Origin: Corynebacterium glyciniphilum AJ 3170
GTDB lineage: Bacteria; Actinomycetota; Actinomycetes; Mycobacteriales; Mycobacteriaceae
NCBI RefSeq assembly: GCF_007673095.1
Contig: NZ_VDYZ01000001.1
Coordinates: 248,001 to 312,000 of the forward strand
Length of the DNA stretch: 64,000 bases
Direction: 5' to 3'
Shown here in pieces: positions 1 to 8,081 of this stretch. Made by a program: the position numbers and the translations under genes. Positions within the stretch are counted from its first letter, which is position 1. The number at the start of each line of letters is the position of its first letter. Below the pieces are notes generated by a model. The model was given only the letters and a program-made list of their open reading frames with translations. It ran no database searches and had not been told where the DNA came from.

Positions 1-35
1 GCAGGGCTGGATGGTGGGGTCGCCACCGGCTCCGG

Positions 36-120
36 GGAAGTGTTACCACGTCAGGCTCCGCCACAGCGGCAAAACCCCAGGTCGTGAAAAATATTACCAT
101 GTTGAAGTGGTAACACTTCC
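36..120. promoter_or_regulatory. 14-bp inverted repeat plus a third TTACCA half-site upstream of def
   Basis: Two perfect 14-bp arms, 36-49 and 107-120, are reverse complements (core GTGTTACCAC / GTGGTAACAC). The right arm also pairs with a nearer TTACCA at 94-99, giving a compact TTACCA-N8-TGGTAA element at 94-113. Both lie upstream of the def promoter. Spacing and palindromy look like paired operators for a dimeric regulator, or a transcribed hairpin ending an upstream gene. I do not recognise the motif. No complete gene is visible in 1-188. Confidence 0.5.
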
Positions 121-174
121 GGAACCGCCGCCGGGGCCGCCCACACGTCTCGTCGGTACCGGTGACCCCATGAG

Positions 175-180
175 TAGACT
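175..180 (+). promoter_or_regulatory. -10 box for leaderless def
   Basis: TAGACT ends 8 nt before the def ATG at 189, and no ribosome binding site precedes the start. The spacing predicts a transcript that begins at or next to the start codon. Confidence 0.5.
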
Positions 181-188
181 GTGACGTC

Positions 189-692
189 ATGACCGTTCTC
201 GATATCCGTCTCTTCGGTGACCCCGTGCTGCGCACGGTCGCCGACCCGGTGGCCGACCCCACCGGTGACGATGCCCTGCCCACCCTCATCGACGACATGC
301 TGGAGACCATGGATTCCGCCGGGGGAGTCGGCCTGGCGGCCAACCAGGTCGGCGTGACCCGCCGGATCTTCGTCTACGACTGTGACGGCGACAGGGGCCA
401 CATCATCAACCCGGTGTGGGAGGCGCTCGGCGAGGAGGTCCAGACCGGACGGGAGGGCTGCCTGTCGGTCCCGGAGACGGGTGGCCAGGTGACCAGGTAC
501 AACCGCGTACGCGTCACCGGTGTCACCGTCGACGGCGAGCCGGTGGACCGTGAGGTCAGCGACCTGATGGCGCGGTGCGTGCAGCATGAGACCGATCATC
601 TGGACGGGGTGATGTTCTTCCAGCGCATGGAGCCGGCCGACCGGCGCGCCGTGATGGGCGACATCCGGGGAAGCGAGTGGTTCAACCGATGA
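189..692 (+). CDS. def: Peptide deformylase
   Basis: Removes the formyl group from the N-terminal methionine of nascent proteins; cytoplasmic metalloenzyme. The 167-residue protein has all three deformylase motifs: GVGLAANQ (46-53), EGCLS with the metal-ligand Cys91, and HETDH (133-137), which supplies the two histidine ligands and the catalytic Glu. Length is normal for a type I/III actinobacterial enzyme. The start has no Shine-Dalgarno sequence but a -10 box sits 8 nt upstream, so translation is probably leaderless. Its stop overlaps the fmt start (ATGA), which couples formyl removal to formyl addition in one operon. Confidence 0.97.
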   Translation: MTVLDIRLFGDPVLRTVADPVADPTGDDALPTLIDDMLETMDSAGGVGLAANQVGVTRRIFVYDCDGDRGHIINPVWEALGEEVQTGREGCLSVPETGGQVTRYNRVRVTGVTVDGEPVDREVSDLMARCVQHETDHLDGVMFFQRMEPADRRAVMGDIRGSEWFNR

Positions 693-1693
693 AGATCCTG
701 TTCGCCGGCACCCCGGAACCCGCCGCGGTCACCCTGGAGTACCTGCTCACCGGGTCGGAGCACGAGGTGGTGGCCGTGCTGACCCAGCCGGACGCCCGCC
801 GTGGCCGAGGCCGGAGCCTGCATCCGTCGAGGGTGGCGGAGGTCGCCGACGCCCACGGGGTGCCGGTGCACAAGTTCACCTCGTTGAAACCGGACCGTGA
901 GGACGCCGGGCAGGTCCGCGACATCCTGCGCGGCTACGCCGAGGACGGTGTCGGGGCGGTGGCCGTGGTGGCCTACGGGCAGATCCTGCCGGGGGATGTG
1001 CTGGGGATCTTCACCCACGGGTGGATCAACCTGCACTTCTCCCTGTTGCCCCGGTGGCGTGGTGCGGCTCCGGTGCAGGCGGCGATTGCCGCGGGGGACG
1101 ACGCGACCGGGGCGACGACGTTCCGCATCGTCCCGGAGCTGGACGCGGGTCCGGTCACCGGCGAGGTCACCGAGACCATCGGGCTCGAGGACACCGCCGA
1201 TGACCTGCTGACCCGTCTGACCTACGCCGGTCGGGTACTGCTTGCAGACACCTTGACCGGGCTGGAGTCCGGTGCGGTAGTGCCCGTGGAGCAGGCGGAC
1301 GAGGAGTCGACCTACGCGGCGAAGATCAGCAGTGCCGACGCCCGGATCGACTGGCGCGGGCCGGCGATGGTGGTCCAGCGCACCGCGCGTGCCCACACGC
1401 CGGCACCGGGGCCATGGACGGTGATGGACGGGGAGCGCTACAAGTTGGGCCTCATGCTGCCGGTCGGTGACGGTGGCACCGTGGGTCCGGCCAGCGGTCT
1501 CCGACCCGGCCAACTCCACGCGACGAAGGAGGCACTGTTCGTCGGCACGGGGGACGGCGTCCTGGAGATCACCCGGATCCAGCCGCCGGGCAGGAAGATG
1601 ATGGCCGCCGCCGACTGGGCCCGTGGCCGGGCCGACCTGTTCGGGGACGGTCGTACGGTGGTATTCGAGAGCACAGCAGAGGGAGAGTCCTGA
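689..1693 (+). CDS. fmt: Methionyl-tRNA formyltransferase
   Basis: Transfers the formyl group of 10-formyl-THF to initiator Met-tRNA. The protein is 334 residues, starting MKILFAGTPEPA. The formyltransferase core shows the catalytic Asn114 and His116 in INLHFSLLP, followed by RWRGAAP, and Asp152 in PELDAGPV; the C-terminal tRNA-binding domain follows. I chose ATG at 689 rather than the in-frame codon four residues upstream, because 689 overlaps the def stop by 4 nt (ATGA) and gives the conserved N-terminus. It overlaps rsmB by 1 nt (TGATG). Confidence 0.96.
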   Translation: MKILFAGTPEPAAVTLEYLLTGSEHEVVAVLTQPDARRGRGRSLHPSRVAEVADAHGVPVHKFTSLKPDREDAGQVRDILRGYAEDGVGAVAVVAYGQILPGDVLGIFTHGWINLHFSLLPRWRGAAPVQAAIAAGDDATGATTFRIVPELDAGPVTGEVTETIGLEDTADDLLTRLTYAGRVLLADTLTGLESGAVVPVEQADEESTYAAKISSADARIDWRGPAMVVQRTARAHTPAPGPWTVMDGERYKLGLMLPVGDGGTVGPASGLRPGQLHATKEALFVGTGDGVLEITRIQPPGRKMMAAADWARGRADLFGDGRTVVFESTAEGES

Positions 1694-3189
1694 TGGCAGG
1701 TTTCCGCGCACGGTCAACCTCGGGGGAGCCCCCGAAGGGCCGCCCCGGGCAGAAGAGCAACTCCGGCTACCGTCGCCGCAGTGAGTCGCACCGGCAGGAG
1801 TACGCCGAGAAGCAGTCGGCGAAAGGCTCTGGCGACCGGGTGCGTGATGCTGTCTTCGCCGTACTGCGACAGGTCAGTGCACAGGACGCGTACGCCAACC
1901 TGGTGTTGCCGGGTGCGTTGACCTCCGCCGGGTTGACCGGCCGCGACGCCGCCTTCGCCACCGAGCTGACCTACGGCACGCTGCGCGCCCGGGGGCTGCT
2001 GGACGCCGTCGTCGCCGAGGCGGCGGGCCGTCCGGTGGGCAAGATCGACGAGACGGTGCTGGATGCGCTGCGTCTGGGCGCCTACCAGATTCTGCGGACC
2101 CGGGTCGACGACCATGCCGCGGTGAACACCACGGTGGAGCTGGTGAAGGCCAACGGTGAGGAGAAGGCCGCCGGGTTCACCAACGGTGTACTGCGACGGA
2201 TCACCCGGTCGACCCCGGAGCAGTGGTTGGAGACGGTCACCTCCGGCGTCGAGGATCCGGTCGGTGCCCTGGCGTTGCGGCATGCGCATCCGGCGTGGAT
2301 CGCCGAGGTGTTCAACCGTGCGCTCGGCGGTGCCCCGGATGCGCCCGCCGCGGAGCTGGAGGAGGCGTTGTCTGCGGACGACCGACGTCCGGTGGTGCAC
2401 CTGGCGGCACGACCGGGGCAGATCTCCGCCGAGGAACTCGCGCTGGTCACCGGTGGGGAGGAGGGCCGGTGGTCTCCCTACGCGGTGTACCTGTCGGAAG
2501 GGGACCCGGGCAAGCTGGAGCCGGTGCAGGAGGGACTGGCGTCGGTGCAGGACGAGGGCAGCCAGCTCATTGCTCTGGCGATGCTGCGTGCCGAGGTCGC
2601 CGGCGACCGGGGTCGCTGGCTGGACCTGTGTTCGGGTCCGGGCGGCAAGACGGCGTTCCTGGCGTCATGGGGGATGGGTGACGGCGCCCGGGTGGATGCG
2701 GTGGAGTCGGCCGGGCACCGGGCGGAGCTGGTCCGTAAGGCCACCCGGGGCCTGCCGGTGAGTGTCCATGTCGGCGACGGCCGCGACCTGGCGGGCATCA
2801 ACGGGTTGCAGACTCCCGACGACGGCTACGACCGGGTCCTGGTGGATGCACCGTGTACCGGTCTGGGTGCGCTGCGTCGGCGTCCGGAGGCCCGATGGCG
2901 CAAGTCCCCGGACGACGTCGCACCGTTGGTGTCCCTGCAGCGGGATCTGCTGCGCTCGGCGGTGGGGGCGACCAGACCCGGCGGTGTGACCGTGTACTCG
3001 ACATGTTCACCGCATCCGGCGGAGACCACGGAGGTGGTGCGTGCCGTCGCCGAGGAGACGGGGGCGGCCATCGAGGACGCTGCGGCACTGTTCCCCGGCC
3101 TGACCCACAATGACGGCCCGTTCGTGCAGCTGTGGCCGCACCGCCACGGCACGGACGCGATGTTCTTCGCGGTGCTGCGACGGTCCTGA
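1693..3189 (+). CDS. rsmB: 16S rRNA (cytosine-967 C5)-methyltransferase RsmB/Sun
   Basis: SAM-dependent m5C methyltransferase acting on 16S rRNA. The 498-residue protein has a basic N-terminal extension (about residues 1-50), a NusB-like helical domain, then a Rossmann methyltransferase domain: SAM loop LDLCSGPGGKTAFLA, the Pro-Cys motif VDAPCTGLG and the Thr-Cys catalytic motif YSTCSPHPAE. Translationally coupled to fmt by a TGATG overlap. The gene order def-fmt-rsmB-rpe is the usual corynebacterial one. Confidence 0.94.
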   Translation: MAGFRARSTSGEPPKGRPGQKSNSGYRRRSESHRQEYAEKQSAKGSGDRVRDAVFAVLRQVSAQDAYANLVLPGALTSAGLTGRDAAFATELTYGTLRARGLLDAVVAEAAGRPVGKIDETVLDALRLGAYQILRTRVDDHAAVNTTVELVKANGEEKAAGFTNGVLRRITRSTPEQWLETVTSGVEDPVGALALRHAHPAWIAEVFNRALGGAPDAPAAELEEALSADDRRPVVHLAARPGQISAEELALVTGGEEGRWSPYAVYLSEGDPGKLEPVQEGLASVQDEGSQLIALAMLRAEVAGDRGRWLDLCSGPGGKTAFLASWGMGDGARVDAVESAGHRAELVRKATRGLPVSVHVGDGRDLAGINGLQTPDDGYDRVLVDAPCTGLGALRRRPEARWRKSPDDVAPLVSLQRDLLRSAVGATRPGGVTVYSTCSPHPAETTEVVRAVAEETGAAIEDAAALFPGLTHNDGPFVQLWPHRHGTDAMFFAVLRRS

Positions 3190-3212
3190 GCCGAGTCCAC
3201 ACCGACCCGCGA

Positions 3213-3218
3213 TACGAT
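3213..3218 (+). promoter_or_regulatory. -10 box deciding the rpe start
   Basis: TACGAT ends 7 nt before ATG 3226. An upstream in-frame ATG at 3217 lies inside this box, so it is unlikely to be the start when this promoter is used. Confidence 0.5.
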
Positions 3219-3225
3219 GGACGGC

Positions 3226-3903
3226 ATGAGAAGACAACCTCAGATCGCCCCGTCCATCCTCGCCGCTGATTTCGCGGACATCAGGGGCAGCATCGCCCTG
3301 GTGCCGGGGGCGGACTGGTTGCACATCGACGTGATGGACGGGCACTTCGTCCCGAACCTCAGCTTCGGTCTGCCGGTGGCCGAGGCTGTGCGCCGTTCCA
3401 CGGACACCTTCCTGGACGTGCACCTGATGATCGAGGATCCCGCACGGTGGGCCCCGGATTACGCCGCCTTCGGCAACGTGACGTTCCACCTGGAGGCCGT
3501 GGAGGACCTCGACGCCGCGGTCGCTCTGGCAACCACGCTGCGCGAGGCGGGTACCAAGGCCGGGGTGAGCATCAAGCCGGGCACGGCGGTGGAGCCGTTG
3601 CTGGATCACCTGGGGTCCTTCGACACGATCCTGGTGATGAGCGTCGAGCCGGGCTTCGGCGGCCAGTCGTTCATGCCCGAGGTCCTGGACAACGTCCGTG
3701 CCCTGCGCGCCCGGATCGACGCCGACGGCCTGGACACCCTCATCGAGATCGACGGTGGTATCGGGCCGGACACCGTGGGGGTCAGCGCGGAGGCCGGGGT
3801 GGATGTCTTCGTGGCCGGTTCGAGTGTCTTCGGTGCGGAGAATCCTGAGGCGTTGGTCACCGGGCTGCGGCACGCGGCGGTACAGGCGGTCGCCGGGGCA
3901 TGA
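3226..3903 (+). CDS. rpe: Ribulose-phosphate 3-epimerase
   Basis: Interconverts ribulose-5-phosphate and xylulose-5-phosphate in the pentose-phosphate pathway. The TIM-barrel protein of 225 residues shows the family motifs APSILAADF, LHIDVMDGHFVPN, LDVHLMI, VMSVEPGFGGQSF and EIDGGI. ATG 3226 is preferred over ATG 3217, which lies within the -10 box. The gene overlaps ribD by 4 nt (ATGA), so riboflavin synthesis is coupled to a gene of ribulose-5-phosphate metabolism; ribulose-5-phosphate is also the RibB substrate. Confidence 0.95.
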   Translation: MRRQPQIAPSILAADFADIRGSIALVPGADWLHIDVMDGHFVPNLSFGLPVAEAVRRSTDTFLDVHLMIEDPARWAPDYAAFGNVTFHLEAVEDLDAAVALATTLREAGTKAGVSIKPGTAVEPLLDHLGSFDTILVMSVEPGFGGQSFMPEVLDNVRALRARIDADGLDTLIEIDGGIGPDTVGVSAEAGVDVFVAGSSVFGAENPEALVTGLRHAAVQAVAGA

Positions 3904-4967
3904 TCCCGCTCGACAGGGTTCTCGAGGACGCGGTGCGCCGGGCGGATGCTGCCGGACATACGGTCCGGGGGACAACGTCGCCGAACCCGCCGGTGGGGGC
4001 GGTCGTACTTAATAGTCACGGCGCGGTGGTCGGTGTCGGCGCCACGAGTCCGCCCGGTGGTGCCCATGCGGAGGTCAATGCCTTGGCCGACGCGGGGGAG
4101 CGGGCGCGGGGCGGGACGGTGGTGGTCACGTTGGAGCCGTGCAACCACACCGGACGTACCGGCCCGTGCAGCCGTGCCCTGGTGGCGGCGGGGATCGCCC
4201 GAGTCATCTTCGTCTTCGCTGATCCGGGAAAGGTCGAGGGTGGTGGGGCCGAGTTCTTGAGGGGCCACGGAGTCGAGGTCACCGGGCCGCTGTATGATCC
4301 CACGGACATGCCAGCCGGGGTTCCGGTGTTCAGCGTGGAGCCGTGGTTGGCCGCGCAGCGCCTGGGCCGCCCGCATGTGACCGTGAAGTACGCGGCAACG
4401 ATGGACGGTTTCGCCGCCGCGACGGACGGGACGTCGCAGTGGATCACGGGAGTGCAGGCGCGTGAGCGCGTGCATCTGGACCGGTCGCGGCGGGATGCGA
4501 TCCTGGTGGGTTCCGGGACGGCGGCGGCGGACAATCCGCGTCTCACGGCCCGACGACCCGACGGATCACTCTACGATCACCAGCCCTTGCGGGTGGTCGT
4601 CGGTGCGACGGAGCTTCGCGAGGACGCGGCAGTCAGACCGGCGCTGCACATGCCGACCCGTGATCTGCAGGAGGTTCTGCGTGAGTTGGCGAACAGGGGA
4701 GTAGTGGATGTTCTCGTGGAGGGCGGCCCGCATCTGGCGGCTGCGTTCATCGACGCCGGGTTCGTGGATGCGGTGGAGGCGTACACCGCCCCGGCACTGC
4801 TGGGGGCAGGGCTACCCGCCGTGGCTGCAGGGGCTGCAGTGCAGACCACCATCGGCGGCATTCAGCGTTTCACGTTGCGGGAGACTGCAACAGCTGGGGG
4901 AGACGTACTTGCTGTGGTGACGCGTCGGTGGCTACCACCCAGGGGAGTCCGCGCTGAAGAAAACTGA
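3900..4967 (+). CDS. ribD: Bifunctional riboflavin deaminase/reductase RibD
   Basis: Second and third steps of riboflavin synthesis: deamination of the pyrimidine intermediate, then NADPH reduction of its ribose chain. The 355-residue protein has an N-terminal cytidine-deaminase-like zinc domain, with HAEVNAL and EPCNHTGRTGPC as metal and catalytic motifs, and a C-terminal DHFR-like reductase domain from about residue 150 (TVKYAATMDGF, DAILVGSGTAAADNP, VLVEGGPHLAAAF). It starts inside the rpe stop codon. Riboflavin synthase follows after 49 nt with its own promoter. Confidence 0.95.
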   Translation: MIPLDRVLEDAVRRADAAGHTVRGTTSPNPPVGAVVLNSHGAVVGVGATSPPGGAHAEVNALADAGERARGGTVVVTLEPCNHTGRTGPCSRALVAAGIARVIFVFADPGKVEGGGAEFLRGHGVEVTGPLYDPTDMPAGVPVFSVEPWLAAQRLGRPHVTVKYAATMDGFAAATDGTSQWITGVQARERVHLDRSRRDAILVGSGTAAADNPRLTARRPDGSLYDHQPLRVVVGATELREDAAVRPALHMPTRDLQEVLRELANRGVVDVLVEGGPHLAAAFIDAGFVDAVEAYTAPALLGAGLPAVAAGAAVQTTIGGIQRFTLRETATAGGDVLAVVTRRWLPPRGVRAEEN

Positions 4968-5002
4968 CCGGCCCCGCTGTACACCAGCCCCTCGTCCTGT
5001 CC

Positions 5003-5008
5003 TACACT
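5003..5008 (+). promoter_or_regulatory. -10 box for leaderless ribE
   Basis: TACACT ends 8 nt before the ribE ATG at 5017, and no ribosome binding site is visible between them. No long structured leader or FMN riboswitch fits in the 49-nt ribD-ribE gap. Confidence 0.5.
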
Positions 5009-5016
5009 GAACAGTT

Positions 5017-5685
5017 ATGTTCACCGGAATCGTCGAGGAGACGGGCACGGTCGCCGAGGTCGACAGCACCTCAGACGCCCAGCGCATACGCATCTCCTGC
5101 CGCCAGGTCCTGCAGGACGCCACCCACGGCGCCTCCATCTCGGTCAACGGGGTCTGTCTCACCGTCACAGAGTTCGACAGCACCGGCTTCTGGGCCGACT
5201 GCATGAAGGTCACGCTCGACTACACAGCCCTCGGGTCCGCCCGACCCGGTGACCGGGTCAACCTGGAGCGCGCCACCCCGACCGGCGGACGGCTCGGCGG
5301 CCACATCGTCCAGGGCCACGTCGACGGCACCGCCACCCTGGTCTCCCGCACGGCGGGCAGCGAGTGGGAGGTCTTCCGCTTCGCACTCGCCGACGGTGAC
5401 AGCACCAACAACACCGACAGCACCAGCCTCGCCCGCTACATCGCCAAGAAGGGCAGCATCGCTGTCAACGGTGTCTCGCTGACCGTCGCCGAAGTCGGTG
5501 ACGTCACCGACCCGTGGTTCGAGGTCTCCCTGATCCCCACGACCCTGGCCGACACCATGCTCGGCGACCTCGCCACCGGCGACACCGTCAACATCGAGTG
5601 CGACGTCCTGGCCAAGTACCTCGAACGGCTCGCAGAGGCAGCAGGACCAGCACGATCAGAAGGATCAGAGGGAGACGTCCAGTGA
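5017..5685 (+). CDS. ribE: Riboflavin synthase alpha chain
   Basis: Dismutates two 6,7-dimethyl-8-ribityllumazine molecules to riboflavin. The 222-residue protein has the two tandem lumazine-binding barrels typical of the family: [10 protein letters not shown] at the N-terminus, [13 protein letters not shown] in the first repeat and [15 protein letters not shown] in the second. It is often called ribC in other naming schemes. Start is ATG 5017, behind a -10 box. Its stop overlaps the ribBA GTG start, so ribE-ribBA-ribH read as one unit. Confidence 0.95.
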   Translation: MFTGIVEETGTVAEVDSTSDAQRIRISCRQVLQDATHGASISVNGVCLTVTEFDSTGFWADCMKVTLDYTALGSARPGDRVNLERATPTGGRLGGHIVQGHVDGTATLVSRTAGSEWEVFRFALADGDSTNNTDSTSLARYIAKKGSIAVNGVSLTVAEVGDVTDPWFEVSLIPTTLADTMLGDLATGDTVNIECDVLAKYLERLAEAAGPARSEGSEGDVQ

Positions 5686-6965
5686 GCGATCAGAACGACA
5701 CCTCCAACCCTGCGGCATCCGGCGACCGCACCAGTCTGCTCGACCCCGTCGAGGACGCCATCACCGACATCGCCGCCGGTAAGCCGGTCGTGGTCGTCGA
5801 CGACGAGGACCGGGAGAACGAAGGCGACATCATCTTCGCCGCCGAGAAGGCCACCCCGGAAACGGTCGCCTTCACCGTCCGGCACTCCTCGGGCTACATC
5901 TGCGCCGCGGTGCCCGACGAGGAGGCCGACCGTCTCGGCCTGCCGCCGATGGTCGCCCGCAACGAGGATGTCCGTGGCACCGCCTACACCGTCACCGTCG
6001 ACGCCGCCGCGGGCATCACCACGGGCATCAGCGCCACCGACCGTGCCCACACCCTGCGCCTGCTCGCCGACCCCGACGCCACCCGCGAATCCTTCAACCG
6101 CCCCGGCCACGTCGTACCGCTCCGTGCCAAGAAGGGTGGCGTGCTCCAACGCGGCGGCCACACCGAGGCATCCGTGGACCTGGCCCGCGCCGCGGGTCTG
6201 CGTCCGGCGGGTGTGCTCTGCGAGGTCGTCTCCGAGGACGACCCGACCGGCATGGCCCGCCTGCCGGAGCTGCGCCGGTTCTGCGACGAACACGGTCTGT
6301 CGCTGATCTCCATCGAGCAACTCGCCGAATGGCGCCGGGTGCACACCCCTGTCGTCGCCCGCAGTGTGGAGGCACGGCTGCCCACCCGTTTCGGCAACTT
6401 CCACGCCGTGGCCTACAACGGTCTCGTCGACGGGGTCGAACACGTCGCCCTCGTCGCCGGAGACCTGCGTGCCGACAACGGTGAGGACGTGCTGGTGCGC
6501 GTGCACTCCGAATGCCTCACCGGGGACATCTTCGGTTCGCTGCGCTGCGACTGCGGTGAGCAACTCTCCGCCTCCCTCGACCTGATCACCGAGGCCGGCA
6601 GGGGAGTGCTGGTGTACCTGCGTGGCCAGGAGGGCCGCGGCATCGGACTGGTGCCCAAACTCAAGGCCTACAACCTGCAGGACACCGGCCTGGACACCGT
6701 CGACGCCAACACGGCCCAGGGGCTGCCCGTCGATTCGCGCGAGTACAGTGCGGCGGCCCAGATTCTCCGGGACCTGGGCGTCACCTCGGTGGCCCTGCTG
6801 TCCAACAACCCGGGCAAACGCCTGGACCTGGAACGCCACGGCATCCCGGTGACCCGCCGGGTCCCCGTGGAGCTGCCCGCCAATCCGGAGAACGAGGCCT
6901 ACCTTCGTACCAAGCGCGACCGGATGGGCCACCAAATCGACTCGCTGACCCCTGCCGCGCCCTGA
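5682..6965 (+). CDS. ribBA: Bifunctional DHBP synthase/GTP cyclohydrolase II RibBA
   Basis: Supplies both branches of riboflavin synthesis: 3,4-dihydroxy-2-butanone-4-phosphate from ribulose-5-phosphate, and the first pyrimidine intermediate from GTP. The 427-residue protein has an N-terminal RibB domain ([20 protein letters not shown]) and a C-terminal RibA domain with the zinc motif [15 protein letters not shown] and the GRGIGL loop. I start it at GTG 5682, which overlaps the ribE stop (GTGA) and has GAGGGAGA just upstream, rather than at farther upstream in-frame codons inside ribE. Confidence 0.95.
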   Translation: MSDQNDTSNPAASGDRTSLLDPVEDAITDIAAGKPVVVVDDEDRENEGDIIFAAEKATPETVAFTVRHSSGYICAAVPDEEADRLGLPPMVARNEDVRGTAYTVTVDAAAGITTGISATDRAHTLRLLADPDATRESFNRPGHVVPLRAKKGGVLQRGGHTEASVDLARAAGLRPAGVLCEVVSEDDPTGMARLPELRRFCDEHGLSLISIEQLAEWRRVHTPVVARSVEARLPTRFGNFHAVAYNGLVDGVEHVALVAGDLRADNGEDVLVRVHSECLTGDIFGSLRCDCGEQLSASLDLITEAGRGVLVYLRGQEGRGIGLVPKLKAYNLQDTGLDTVDANTAQGLPVDSREYSAAAQILRDLGVTSVALLSNNPGKRLDLERHGIPVTRRVPVELPANPENEAYLRTKRDRMGHQIDSLTPAAP

Positions 6966-6977
6966 GAAGGAGACATC

Positions 6978-7460
6978 ATGCCCTCGGACGGACTCGCCGA
7001 CATCACCCTCACCCGTGACTCCGGTGCCGGATACCGCATCGCCGTGATCACCGCGTCCTGGAACGCCGAGATCACCGACCGGTTGCACGACCACGCCGTC
7101 AGCGCACTGCGCGACACCGGTGCCTTCGTCGGACAGTGGCGGGTGGCCGGCGCCGTGGAACTGCCCGTCGTCGCGGCCGAGGCCGCCAAGAACTTCGACG
7201 CCGTCGTCGCCAACGGATGCGTGATCCGCGGCGAGACCGCCCACTTCGACCACGTCTGCAACGCCGTGACCTACGGTCTGACCCGGGTGTCGCTGGACTC
7301 CGGCAAACCCGTCGGCAACGGCGTGCTCACCGTCGAGAACCAGGAACAGGCCGTCGCCCGGGCCGGGGGCACCGGGGCGGTGGAGGACAAGGGCGCCGAC
7401 GCCGCCCGCGCCGCCCTGCACTCCCTGCTCGTGCTGCGTGACATCCGCTCGGCACGGTAA
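6978..7460 (+). CDS. ribH: 6,7-dimethyl-8-ribityllumazine synthase
   Basis: Penultimate riboflavin step, forming the lumazine from DHBP and the ribitylamino-pyrimidinedione; usually assembles as pentamers or 60-mers. The 160-residue protein shows the active-site loops WNAEI, GAVELPV, VIRGETAHFD (with the catalytic His) and GNGVLTVENQEQA. It starts 12 nt after ribBA behind a good GAAGGAG ribosome binding site, so it closes the rib operon. Confidence 0.95.
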   Translation: MPSDGLADITLTRDSGAGYRIAVITASWNAEITDRLHDHAVSALRDTGAFVGQWRVAGAVELPVVAAEAAKNFDAVVANGCVIRGETAHFDHVCNAVTYGLTRVSLDSGKPVGNGVLTVENQEQAVARAGGTGAVEDKGADAARAALHSLLVLRDIRSAR

Positions 7461-7505
7461 GCGCCGACGGGGGCGTTCAGTTTCGTCGTCGTCGAACCAC
7501 AGGGG

Positions 7506-7511
7506 TAGGCT
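7506..7511 (+). promoter_or_regulatory. -10 box for a leaderless GTG start
   Basis: TAGGCT ends 8 nt before the GTG at 7520 of the PH-domain protein. The 59-nt gap after ribH contains no clear terminator. Confidence 0.5.
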
Positions 7512-7519
7512 GGTGAGCC

Positions 7520-8062
7520 GTGAGCAGCTCTGAATCAGTGTCCAAGACCGCCGAGTCCGTTCCCGGACAGGACGCCGCTGTGGCGTCCGGTAGCGCACAC
7601 CAGGGCCGGAAGAACCAGCAGGGGGAGTGGCTGCTGACCGTCACCTCCACCAGCCTGCGCTGGTGGGCGGTCATCGGCGCGGTGGTGGTCATGGCGGTGC
7701 ACGTCTTCATGGCGGTCGTCTCCGGCGTGGGGGACACCGGAGCCACCGTCAGCGCCGTCGACCAGTGGGCGTTCATCGGTATCGGTGTGATCATCTCCGG
7801 GATCGTCCTGATGCTGCTGCGCCCCCGGGTGCGCGTCAACGAGGAGGGCGTCGAGGTGCGCAATATCTTCGGTGCCCAGTTCTACCGCTGGTCGATCATC
7901 CACGGCCTGTCCTTCCCCCGTAACGCCCGCTGGGCACGGCTGGAGCTCCCGGACTTCGAGTTCGTCCCCATGATGGCCTTCCAGGTCGCCGACAAGTCCA
8001 CGATCGCCACGAAGGTGGAGGACTTCCGGGTCCTGGAGGACCGTTACATGCCCGACGAGTAG
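7520..8062 (+). CDS. PH-domain-containing membrane protein
   Basis: Conserved actinobacterial membrane protein of unknown function. The 180 residues comprise a polar N-terminus, two hydrophobic segments (about residues 52-75 and 85-103) and a C-terminal bacterial PH-like domain beginning at [15 protein letters not shown] and containing [13 protein letters not shown]. This two-helix plus PH arrangement is common next to the rib genes of Corynebacterium and mycobacteria. The start is GTG 7520 because a -10 box lies 8 nt upstream. A specific function cannot be read from the sequence. Confidence 0.75.
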   Translation: MSSSESVSKTAESVPGQDAAVASGSAHQGRKNQQGEWLLTVTSTSLRWWAVIGAVVVMAVHVFMAVVSGVGDTGATVSAVDQWAFIGIGVIISGIVLMLLRPRVRVNEEGVEVRNIFGAQFYRWSIIHGLSFPRNARWARLELPDFEFVPMMAFQVADKSTIATKVEDFRVLEDRYMPDE

Positions 8063-8067
8063 GAGGG

Positions 8068-8073
8068 TAGGCT
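8068..8073 (+). promoter_or_regulatory. -10 box for leaderless uvrC
   Basis: TAGGCT ends 8 nt before the uvrC ATG at 8082. It begins 6 nt after the preceding stop codon. Confidence 0.5.
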
Positions 8074-8081
8074 CCAAGTTC

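Noticed and set aside
1-188. Open frames that might be the 3' end of an upstream gene such as priA
   Set aside because: Several frames are open but none shows recognisable C-terminal family sequence, so no call was made.
4968-5016. FMN riboswitch before the rib genes
   Set aside because: The 49-nt gap is too short, and no RFN-type conserved segments were seen there or upstream of rpe.
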